NCBI GenBank assembly: GCA_026391935.1
Contig: JAPLDC010000201.1
Location: forward strand, 1-5,835
DNA length: 5,835 nt
Source: Bacteroidota bacterium
GTDB lineage: Bacteria > Bacteroidota > Bacteroidia > 2-12-FULL-35-15
Direction of reading: 5' to 3'
Shown here: positions 1-5,833 of the stretch, piece by piece
Layout: each line of letters starts with the position of its first letter
Numbering within the stretch: position 1 is the stretch's first letter
Translations under genes and position numbers: made by a program
The notes under the pieces: generated by a model
The model's input: the letters and a program-made list of their open reading frames with translations, nothing else
What the model was told of the DNA's origin: nothing
Databases searched by the model: none

Positions 1-1
1 T

Positions 2-1396
2 GTGACTGTATTCGAAAAGAATGATTTAATAGGTGGCCGAGCCAGAACGATGCAGGCAAATGGATTTTTGTTTGATATGGGCCCTAGTTGGTATTGGATG
101 CCTGATGTGTTTGAACGCTATTATAATTTATTTGATCACACAGCGTCTGATTTTTATGAATTAAAAAAACTCGATCCGGGGTTCAGGGTGATTTTTGGAG
201 TAGGTGACCATATTGATGTACCCGAAGATTTTGATCAATTGTGTTCTCTATTCGAAAGTATTGAGAAAGGCAGTGCCGTCAGTCTTAAAAAATTCATAAA
301 GCAAGCCGAATATAATTACAAAGTAGGAATGTCCGATATGGTTTATTTTCCAGGTCACTCCATTAAAGAATTCATGAGCTTCGCATTACTAAAAGATGCT
401 ATAAATATTCAACTTTTCTCTTCTTTTAAAAATCATGTAAGGTCATATTTTAAAAACCCAAGATTAATTGCACTGATTGAATTCCCTGTTCTCTTTCTTG
501 GAGCAATGCCAAAAGATACACCGGCTTTATACAGCTTAATGAATTATGCTGGACTGAAGCAAGGTACTTTTTATCCTATGGGAGGTTTTGGAAAAGTGGT
601 AGATGCATTTAAAAAAATTGCCATAGACTCAGGTGTAATGTTTAAAACTTCAGAGAATATTGAGGAGTTATATATTCAAAATGGAACAATAAGCCATATA
701 CGCTCAAATGGTATACGAATTGAAACGGATGCTGTTATTGCTTCGGCAGATTATCATCATATTGAAAAGGAATTACTTCCTAAAGAGTACCGTACATATG
801 ATGATCGCTATTGGAATAAAAAAACGTTTGCCCCATCTTCCTTGATTTATTATTTAGGAGTGAATAAAAAAGTAGATAACCTAATTCATCATAATTTATT
901 TTTTGATGAAAATATTGAAGAACATGCTGAGGAAATTTACAAAAGCAAACAATGGCCTTCTAAGCCTTTGTTCTATGTATGTTGTCCTTCAAAAACAGAT
1001 CCTGGTGTTGCGCCTGAAGGTTCAGAAAATTTATTTCTTTTGATGCCAATTTCAATAGGATTAAGTGATGATGAAGAAACACGTGAACGTTATTATAACA
1101 TAATGATGGATCGTTTATGCAAATATGTTGGTGAAGATATTCGCCCAAACATCGTATATAAAAAAAGTTATTCTGTTTCCAACTTTATCAGCGACTATAA
1201 TGCATACAAAGGAAATGCATATGGTTTAGCAAACACGCTTCGGCAAACAGCCATTTTAAAACCAAAAATGAAAAGTAAAAAAGTGCAAAATTTATTTTTT
1301 GCAGGACAATTAACTGTTCCTGGCCCTGGTGTTCCGCCATCAATTATTTCCGGACAAATAGCAGCAACTGAATTAATGAAACATTTAAAATCTTAA
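2..1396 (+). CDS. crtI: Phytoene desaturase CrtI, 5'-truncated by window edge
   Basis: FAD-dependent carotenoid desaturase, expected to introduce the double bonds that turn phytoene into lycopene at the membrane. The frame is open at the left edge. The GTG at position 2 is an internal valine, not a start: the visible text opens with VTVFEKN followed by GGRAR (residues 11-15), which in this family lies just after the N-terminal GxGxxG dinucleotide-binding loop. Roughly 25-30 residues are therefore upstream of the window. The middle carries family-typical text such as ASADYHHIE (247-255), APSSLIYYLGV (277-287) and GNAYGLANTL (404-413). The C-terminal flavoprotein signature GQLTVPGPGVPP (435-446) is intact, followed by a normal stop. 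crtB starts 2 nt later, so the two are surely cotranscribed. The sequence alone cannot separate a four-step lycopene-forming enzyme from a related desaturase with other product specificity, but the crtB, crtYcd and crtZ neighbours favour lycopene. Confidence 0.95.
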   Translation: MTVFEKNDLIGGRARTMQANGFLFDMGPSWYWMPDVFERYYNLFDHTASDFYELKKLDPGFRVIFGVGDHIDVPEDFDQLCSLFESIEKGSAVSLKKFIKQAEYNYKVGMSDMVYFPGHSIKEFMSFALLKDAINIQLFSSFKNHVRSYFKNPRLIALIEFPVLFLGAMPKDTPALYSLMNYAGLKQGTFYPMGGFGKVVDAFKKIAIDSGVMFKTSENIEELYIQNGTISHIRSNGIRIETDAVIASADYHHIEKELLPKEYRTYDDRYWNKKTFAPSSLIYYLGVNKKVDNLIHHNLFFDENIEEHAEEIYKSKQWPSKPLFYVCCPSKTDPGVAPEGSENLFLLMPISIGLSDDEETRERYYNIMMDRLCKYVGEDIRPNIVYKKSYSVSNFISDYNAYKGNAYGLANTLRQTAILKPKMKSKKVQNLFFAGQLTVPGPGVPPSIISGQIAATELMKHLKS

Positions 1397-1398
1397 CT

Positions 1399-2235
1399 AT
1401 GAAAGCAGTATTCGATAAAATATCCGCTCAGTGTAGCAAAAATGTTACTCGGGAATATAGCACGAGTTTTTCTTTAGGAATCTACTTTTTAAATAAAAAA
1501 TTTCACGAACCAATTTATGGTATATATGGTTTTGTTAGGTTAGCTGATGAGATCGTAGACAGTTTTCATGACTATGATAAACCCTTACTCATGGAAAGAT
1601 TGAGATGCGATACGATACAAGCAATTGAGGATAAAATTAGTCTTAACCCAATTATTAATCAGTTTCAACAAGCCGTTCATACTTACAATATCGAATGGGA
1701 ACTAATTGATACGTTTCTAAAAAGCATGGAAATGGACCTCATGCAAAAAGAACATGATGATCAATCATACAAAAATTACATCCTCGGGTCTGCAGAAGTA
1801 GTTGGCTTGATGTGTCTTCGTGTATTTGCAGAAGGCGATGATATGATTTATAATAAATTGAAACCTTACGCCATGAGCTTAGGTTCTGCTTTCCAAAAAG
1901 TTAACTTTTTACGGGATATTCAAGCCGATTACACCATACTTGGTAGAACTTATTTTCCTGGAGTGAATTTCGATCAATTTTCACACATTGAAAAAATAAG
2001 GATAGAAGAGGAGATAGAAGCAGAATTTCAACATGCTCTTTTAGGAATAAAAATTCTTCCATCAGGGTCTAGGGGAGGTGTTTATTTAGCATATTATTAT
2101 TATTATAAACTTTTTTTAAAAATAAAACAAACTCCAGCTGAAAAAGTAATGAACGCAAGAATTCGAATTCCGAATCTTAATAAATTCAGCCTAATGTTTA
2201 ACTCACTTATAAGAAACCAGATAAATTTATTATAA
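1399..2235 (+). CDS. crtB: Phytoene synthase CrtB
   Basis: Head-to-head prenyltransferase joining two geranylgeranyl diphosphates into phytoene, the committed step of carotenoid synthesis. At 278 residues it has normal length for the Bacteroidota form. Both Mg-diphosphate-binding aspartate motifs of the squalene/phytoene synthase family are present: DEIVD at residues 50-54 within GFVRLADEIVDSF, and DIQAD at 173-177 within NFLRDIQADYTILGRTYFP. The segment YILGSAEVVGLMCLRVF (127-143) matches the helix conserved between them. The N-terminal STSFSLG (21-27) is the usual substrate-binding start of the fold. The ATG lies 2 nt after the crtI stop with no visible Shine-Dalgarno site, as is common in Bacteroidota. 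No frameshift or missing motif was seen. A squalene or dehydrosqualene synthase is the main alternative, but the crtI/crtYcd/crtZ setting makes phytoene synthase far more likely. Confidence 0.95.
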   Translation: MKAVFDKISAQCSKNVTREYSTSFSLGIYFLNKKFHEPIYGIYGFVRLADEIVDSFHDYDKPLLMERLRCDTIQAIEDKISLNPIINQFQQAVHTYNIEWELIDTFLKSMEMDLMQKEHDDQSYKNYILGSAEVVGLMCLRVFAEGDDMIYNKLKPYAMSLGSAFQKVNFLRDIQADYTILGRTYFPGVNFDQFSHIEKIRIEEEIEAEFQHALLGIKILPSGSRGGVYLAYYYYYKLFLKIKQTPAEKVMNARIRIPNLNKFSLMFNSLIRNQINLL

Positions 2236-2378
2236 GAGTTATGCACTGAACTTTCAATTAAATAAATTTTTGAACTTTTATACATCAAGCACATTAACTG
2301 ATTTCTATCTAAAAAGATAATAATAAAATAGATGCTGATCTCAAATTTATGTATCACTAACGAAAAAATAATTTACAA
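2236..2378. other. 143-nt gap between crtB and idi, no gene
   Basis: This is the only sizeable spacer inside the carotenoid gene run. It is very AT-rich and holds no plausible coding frame on either strand. I looked for the Bacteroidota promoter pattern (TTTG near -33, TAnnTTTG near -7) and found no match, only an isolated TTTTTG near 2269-2274. A 5-bp hairpin (TATCT/AGATA, 2306-2319) is too weak to call a terminator. The last 20 bases before idi are A-rich, as is usual in leaders of this phylum. It may hold an unrecognised internal promoter or be eroded sequence. Confidence 0.5.
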
Positions 2379-2768
2379 ATGAACACACATGTTATTTTAG
2401 TAAATACAAATGACGAGCAAATTGGTCTCATGCCTAAGATGGAGGCTCATCAAAAAGGAATACTTCATCGTGCTTTTTCAATATCCTGTGAATTAAAACC
2501 TGTTTCTAAATTTATTTATAAAGCTGAATTGGAGAATGGTTTAATTGAACATGAATATGACCATGTGTTTATAGGATATTGCGATGATGAACCTGTAATT
2601 AACAAAAACGAAGCCAATGCATGGAAATGGATGGATATTGATGCGCTAAAAAAAGATATCAATATTAATCCTGCTCTTTACACAGCCTGGTTAAAATTAG
2701 CGCTTGATCATTTGACAAACTCTTTAACAATGGAAGAAATTAAAAATGGTTCATTAGCTATATCATGA
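2379..2768 (+). CDS. idi: Type I isopentenyl-diphosphate isomerase with internal deletion, probably inactive
   Basis: Relative of the Nudix-fold enzyme that interconverts isopentenyl and dimethylallyl diphosphate, supplying the isoprenoid precursor pathway. Both ends match the family well: VILVNTNDEQIGLMPKMEAH (residues 5-24), LHRAFS (29-34), then FIYKAELENGLIEHEYDHVF (45-64) and WKWMD (82-86). The metal ligands equivalent to E. coli H25, H32, E114 and E116 appear as H24, H30, E57 and E59, and the active-site tryptophan as W104. Between I35 and S36, however, about 50 residues normally present are absent. They would hold the WTNxCCSHP segment (catalytic Cys67 and ligand His69 in E. coli numbering) and the Nudix helix RRLxEExG. 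The protein is 129 residues against about 170-180 in the family. The frame is kept, so a shortened protein could be made, but isomerase activity is very unlikely. A sequencing or assembly collapse is the alternative. The stop overlaps crtZ by 4 nt. Confidence 0.85.
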   Translation: MNTHVILVNTNDEQIGLMPKMEAHQKGILHRAFSISCELKPVSKFIYKAELENGLIEHEYDHVFIGYCDDEPVINKNEANAWKWMDIDALKKDININPALYTAWLKLALDHLTNSLTMEEIKNGSLAIS

Positions 2769-3238
2769 TTCAGCTTTTAACAAACAGCTCTATATTATTT
2801 GTTGCATTCTTAAGTATGGAATGTGTGGCTTGGCTTGCTCATAAATACATAATGCATGGTTTTGGTTGGTTTTTGCATAAGGACCATCATCAAAAAGAAA
2901 TTGAAGGCTTTTTTGAAAAGAACGATTTCTTCTTTTTAATATTTGCAATACCTGGAATTCTTTGTTTCCTTTTTGGAAGTATATATTATTCAATTTTTTT
3001 GTTAATGATTGGCAGTGGTATTACTTTATATGGGGCTGCTTACTTTTTCGTGCATGAAATATTTATTCACCAACGCTTTAATGCTTTTAGAAATATAGAT
3101 TCGTCATATCTGCGTGCTATACGAAGAGCTCATAAGATGCACCATAAACATTTAACAAAAAATGATGGTGAATCCTTTGGTATGCTATGGGTGCCAATTA
3201 AATATTTTAGAGTGTCTATGAAAGCAAAACAAAAATGA
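2765..3238 (+). CDS. crtZ: Beta-carotene hydroxylase CrtZ
   Basis: Membrane-bound non-haem di-iron hydroxylase of the fatty acid hydroxylase superfamily, expected to hydroxylate the beta-ionone rings at C3 and C3' to give zeaxanthin via cryptoxanthin. All four histidine clusters expected of CrtZ are present: HKYIMH (26-31), HKDHH (38-42), HEIFIH (97-102) and HKMHH (123-127), with a further H129. Hydrophobic stretches near residues 5-24, 55-73 and 76-96 fit membrane helices. The 157-residue length is normal. The ATG at 2765 overlaps the idi stop as ATGA, and its own stop overlaps the crtYcd start in the same way, so translational coupling through all three genes is likely. This coupling offers a reason for the damaged idi frame to have stayed open: a frameshift there would disturb crtZ translation. 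That last point is inference. Confidence 0.93.
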   Translation: MIQLLTNSSILFVAFLSMECVAWLAHKYIMHGFGWFLHKDHHQKEIEGFFEKNDFFFLIFAIPGILCFLFGSIYYSIFLLMIGSGITLYGAAYFFVHEIFIHQRFNAFRNIDSSYLRAIRRAHKMHHKHLTKNDGESFGMLWVPIKYFRVSMKAKQK

Positions 3239-3924
3239 AACAGTTATACCTCATTATAAATATAGCATCGGTAATTGTTCCCATTCTATTTTCATTTCAT
3301 CCTAAAATAAAATTTTATGAAAAATATAATTCAATTTTTCCAGCGATGCTTCTTGCTTTAGTTCTTTTTATTCCATGGGATATATTATTTACATATTTAG
3401 GAGTTTGGGGGTTTAATCGTAATTATGTTCTTGGTTTTAATTTTATTAATCTTCCGATAGAAGAGGTTATGTTCTTTTTATGCATACCTTATGCTTGTAT
3501 TTTCACATATCATTGTATTAATAAATTTATGAGAATAGAACGATTTTTAAAATTTGAAAAAGTTATTTCTTTATCGCTCGTTCTATTTCTTTCTGTTTTA
3601 GCTGCTTTGAATTTTACTAGACTTTATACTTCGGTAACTTTTACTGCTTTGGCATGCTTTATTTTGTTTTTAAAATATATCCTTAAGGTATCCTGGTTGC
3701 ATAAATTTTATCTTTCATATCTTATTTTGTTGTTCCCTTTTATCATTGTAAACGGACTTTTAACTGGTACGGGGTTAAATGAACCAATTGTGAGTTATAA
3801 TAATAATCAAAATTTAGGCTTCAGAATACTCACCATTCCATTTGAAGATGTTTTTTACGGTATGTTTTTATTGATGCTTTCTGTTTCTGTTTACGAACAC
3901 CTTTCTGGTAAATCTAAAATTTAA
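3235..3924 (+). CDS. crtYcd: Lycopene cyclase, fused CrtYc-CrtYd type
   Basis: Integral membrane lycopene beta-cyclase of the small CarR/CrtYc-CrtYd domain family, which also forms the cyclase half of fungal bifunctional enzymes and is unrelated to FAD-dependent CrtY. It would convert lycopene into beta-carotene. Two copies of the domain are visible in tandem. The first has PWDILFTYLGVWGFN (47-61) and LPIEE (73-77). The second has FPFIIVNGLLTGTG (167-180) and IPFED (201-205). The paired P-x-E-E/D motifs carry acidic residues thought important for activity. Six or seven hydrophobic helices span the 229 residues, the usual length of the single-chain form; in actinobacteria the two halves are separate genes. 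The start overlaps the crtZ stop by 4 nt. It is the last gene of the carotenoid run. No hairpin terminator follows, and a kinase remnant begins about 20 nt downstream. Confidence 0.92.
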   Translation: MKQLYLIINIASVIVPILFSFHPKIKFYEKYNSIFPAMLLALVLFIPWDILFTYLGVWGFNRNYVLGFNFINLPIEEVMFFLCIPYACIFTYHCINKFMRIERFLKFEKVISLSLVLFLSVLAALNFTRLYTSVTFTALACFILFLKYILKVSWLHKFYLSYLILLFPFIIVNGLLTGTGLNEPIVSYNNNQNLGFRILTIPFEDVFYGMFLLMLSVSVYEHLSGKSKI

Positions 3925-3944
3925 AAGGCATACTTATTTTCGCT

Positions 3945-4145
3945 TTCGACATGCAATACAACAGTAAATTATTTTTGCTACGATTATTTTCACGGGACGA
4001 TATAGAAGGAACTTACATTGGCCTGGTGATAGTTCAGAAAATAGTGCAAAAACATGATGGCAAGGTCTGGGCCGAATCTATACTAAATGAAGGCACTATA
4101 TTTTTTTTAGCATACCGAAAATTAATTAAATATAAATATTTATGA
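3945..4145 (+). pseudogene. 3' remnant of a sensor histidine kinase
   Basis: Only the end of the HATPase_c domain of a phytochrome- or PAS-type histidine kinase survives. The text EGTYIGLVIVQKIVQKHDGK then VWAES and GTIFF matches the region after the F box through the G2 box to the C-terminus. The dimerisation/phospho-histidine helix, N box and G1 box are absent. An ATG exists at 3951, but the family pattern GFDMQYxxKLF already runs through it: the codons just before it read F-D. The ATG is therefore an internal methionine and the true front of the gene was lost. More lesions are visible: the F box KLFGVFQRLHS of relatives reads KLFLLRLFS, two residues shorter, and the G2 glycine is tyrosine (GTYIGL for GTGIGL). 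ATP binding is not expected. The stop overlaps the response regulator start as ATGA, the usual layout of this kinase-regulator pair. The left limit given is where similarity becomes recognisable. Confidence 0.82.
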
Positions 4146-4570
4146 TAGAAATTTTATTGGTGGAAGAAAGCAATGATGACGCAGCACTTACAATACATGC
4201 GCTAAAAAAAGGCGGATTAATTAATTCTATTCTCCATCTGAAAGATGGAAGCGAAGCTTTGGATTACCTCTATTGTAAAGGCAAGTATGCTTCTCAGATT
4301 TTTATAGAGTATCCAAAAGTGATTTTTCTTGACCTTAAAATGCCAAAAAATTCGGGAATAGAAGTATTGGAAAAAATTAAATCAGATCCTTTATTAAAAA
4401 AAATTCCTGTGGTAATACTTACTCCCTCAAAAGAAGACTCGGACGTAAAAAAGTGTTATGAGCTAGGTGCTAATAGTTATATTATAAAACCTAATGATAG
4501 TGACAAATTATTTATTCTAATTAAGGAACTAGGATTGTATTGGCTGGTAATAAATCAACCTCCACTCTAA
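4142..4570 (+). CDS. Rcp1-like single-domain response regulator (CheY-like)
   Basis: Stand-alone receiver domain of the class usually paired with phytochrome-like kinases, as in cyanobacterial Rcp1, acting through protein contacts because there is no output domain. The 142 residues cover a full receiver: the acidic pair E8-E9 in ILLVEESNDD, phosphoacceptor D64 in VIFLDLKMP (60-68), switch residue T94 in VVILTPSKED (90-99), and K116 in NSYIIKP (111-117). The ending GLYWLVINQPP (131-141) is the typical Rcp1-class C-terminal tail, so the protein appears complete. One mild oddity is Glu at position 9, where relatives usually have the Mg-binding Asp (VEDN). The ATG overlaps the stop of the kinase remnant by 4 nt. 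With that kinase broken, the regulator has no partner in this window. It may be phosphorylated by a kinase elsewhere or be a gene on its way out. It may be cotranscribed with the carotenoid genes. Confidence 0.9.
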   Translation: MIEILLVEESNDDAALTIHALKKGGLINSILHLKDGSEALDYLYCKGKYASQIFIEYPKVIFLDLKMPKNSGIEVLEKIKSDPLLKKIPVVILTPSKEDSDVKKCYELGANSYIIKPNDSDKLFILIKELGLYWLVINQPPL

Positions 4571-4798
4571 TGTACATTCCTCTATATATAATTTATTACA
4601 GGATTCAAAGCATATTTGTTTATTAGATTTCTGAGGAAAGAAAAACTAGATTTTTGTTATTCATGAGTATGGGGCAAAGAGTTCTTTAATATGTAAGAAA
4701 TTTGATTGTATGTTTAACCGAAATTTTTAGAATACTCTTGTTTTTCGCTTTTATGAAACGTAATTTCGCTATTATAAACGACTATAATATATTGTATT
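4571..4798. other. Convergent non-coding spacer
   Basis: This 228-nt AT-rich spacer separates the response regulator (+) from the convergent minus-strand gene. I see no coding frame of credible length, no RNA gene and no clear Bacteroidota promoter. A 5-bp inverted repeat (TTCTT/AAGAA, 4682-4699) and a 7-bp AT-only one (4770-4789) are the only structures found. No similarity to further kinase or regulator parts was recognised. Confidence 0.6.
4770..4789. terminator. Possible weak bidirectional terminator hairpin
   Basis: Perfect 7-bp inverted repeat TATTATA / TATAATA with a 6-nt AACGAC loop, lying between two convergent stops, 10 nt beyond the minus-strand gene's stop. Position favours transcription termination for either gene. 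The stem has only A-T pairs, and no clean T tract follows on either strand, so in a genome this AT-rich it may be chance. Confidence 0.22.
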
Positions 4799-5833
4799 TT
4801 ATTTGAATATTTCAAAAACAAACATTTTTTTTGTTTTTGCTCTTAACCACTTATCGTAATTTTCTATCAATCTCGTTTCTTGGAACTTATTATTTCTTTT
4901 CTCAGATTCTATTGCTATAGAAAGTTCTTTTAAAGTAGATGTTTCAAGCTTTACATTCAAATGCTTCATAGAAGTTATCTTCAAAATGTATTCTATAATA
5001 AGTTCTTCCATACTGATAAGGAGTTTTGCATCCTTATTTTTTTTTAAGATCTGATTGCAGAGCGTATTCGCTAATTCAAAATTCTTTAATTCATAATGCA
5101 CAATTACATTCAGGATTTCCACGCGTATAAACACCTGGAGTCTAGCAGAAGAATCAAAGTCATTCATTATCCTGTTGATATATTTCAAGGATCTGTGAAA
5201 CTCTCCAAAATAGACCAGCGTTATAGCATGAAGATAGAAGAAATAGATTAAATGATAAGGTTCTATTTTTAAATTGAGTTTTGATATATCTTTCTCAATC
5301 TCCTTAATCTTATTAAGTGCGTTCCCGAATTCGTTATTAATAAGATAATATTCTATCTCATGGGTATTGGTATGAACAAAAACTCTTTCTGCAACCACCT
5401 CTTTCTGAAACTGAACTGTGGCGGGGAAATTCTTTAACATGTTGATATCTGAAAAGAAGGAGTTTGTCTTAAAATGCTTTTTTATAGATAGTAGTCGGTT
5501 GATTATAGAAACAAAATCTAAAGGGTTTTCAGTTTGGTAAGTTTTGGAAAGAATAAGTATATCTTTCAGTTTTTGTAGACAATTTAGTTCTTTCAACTTA
5601 TTTCCAGAAGCAAAATAATAATTGGAGTAAATGAGATAATAAAAGATCTTAGCAGAGAAGGACAAAGCATTATTTTCAGATTTTAATTCCGGATGCTTCA
5701 AAATAGCCTTGAATTTTGTCAGTATTTCCTTCTTTGAATAATTCTCATTTTCTGATTGCAAAATGTTTGTCTCATAATAGAGGTCGGTAATTAGTTTTAA
5801 ATTATTTAATAATAAGACATATTTGTCAATCAT
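4799..5833 (-). CDS. Helical-repeat (TPR-like) protein of unknown function, probably partial
   Basis: I cannot assign a function. The 344 residues are almost wholly predictable as amphipathic helices, rich in Lys, Glu, Leu, Ile and Asn, with no signal peptide, membrane segment, catalytic motif or DNA-binding helix-turn-helix visible. Segments such as ALSFSAKIFYYLIYSNYYFASGN (around residues 55-78), LVYFGEFHRSLKYINRIMND (206-225) and HYELKNFELANTL (243-255) have the paired-helix rhythm of tetratricopeptide-like repeats. They resemble a family of roughly 500-residue uncharacterised Bacteroidota proteins that I know from memory. If so, about 150 N-terminal residues are missing. The Met codon at 5831-5833 lies 2 nt from the window edge, the preceding codon is incomplete, and the frame may continue, so this start is unproven. 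The gene converges on the response regulator, shares no operon with the carotenoid genes, and has an inverted repeat in its last codons. Confidence 0.72.
   Translation of the reverse strand: MIDKYVLLLNNLKLITDLYYETNILQSENENYSKKEILTKFKAILKHPELKSENNALSFSAKIFYYLIYSNYYFASGNKLKELNCLQKLKDILILSKTYQTENPLDFVSIINRLLSIKKHFKTNSFFSDINMLKNFPATVQFQKEVVAERVFVHTNTHEIEYYLINNEFGNALNKIKEIEKDISKLNLKIEPYHLIYFFYLHAITLVYFGEFHRSLKYINRIMNDFDSSARLQVFIRVEILNVIVHYELKNFELANTLCNQILKKNKDAKLLISMEELIIEYILKITSMKHLNVKLETSTLKELSIAIESEKRNNKFQETRLIENYDKWLRAKTKKMFVFEIFK
4813..4839. repeat. 10-bp perfect inverted repeat in 3' end of minus-strand gene
   Basis: The arms CAAAAACAAA (4813-4822) and TTTGTTTTTG (4830-4839) are exact reverse complements with a 7-nt spacer. 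They lie inside the last codons of the minus-strand gene, before its stop at 4799-4801. RNA from either strand could fold into a hairpin with three G-C pairs and a U-rich 3' arm, which could slow or stop transcription in this convergent region. The arms are low-complexity A/T runs coding for the lysine- and phenylalanine-rich tail, so codon composition may explain them. Confidence 0.4.

Noticed and set aside
2..4. GTG as the start codon of the desaturase
   Set aside because: It encodes the valine of the VTVFEKN strand that follows the FAD-binding loop in this family; the real start lies upstream of the window.
960..1148. Minus-strand open frame of 62 codons inside crtI
   Set aside because: It lies wholly within a well-supported gene, has no recognisable protein features and reads as an antisense shadow.
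2306..2319. TATCT/AGATA hairpin as a terminator after crtB
   Set aside because: Only 5 bp with a single G-C pair and no T tract; expected by chance in DNA this AT-rich.
2103..2357. Minus-strand open frame of 84 codons over the crtB end and spacer
   Set aside because: Most of it is antisense to crtB, and the text is low-complexity hydrophobic residues from AT-rich DNA, with no family resemblance.
2790..2993. Minus-strand open frame of 67 codons inside crtZ
   Set aside because: Antisense shadow of the histidine-box region; no independent support.
3951..4145. A genuine small protein starting at the ATG at 3951
   Set aside because: Kinase similarity (F-D before the Met) runs through this ATG, and the product would be a fragment of an ATP-binding domain with damaged motifs.
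4682..4699. TTCTT/AAGAA inverted repeat downstream of the response regulator
   Set aside because: Five-bp stem with an 8-nt loop and no T tract; too weak to call.
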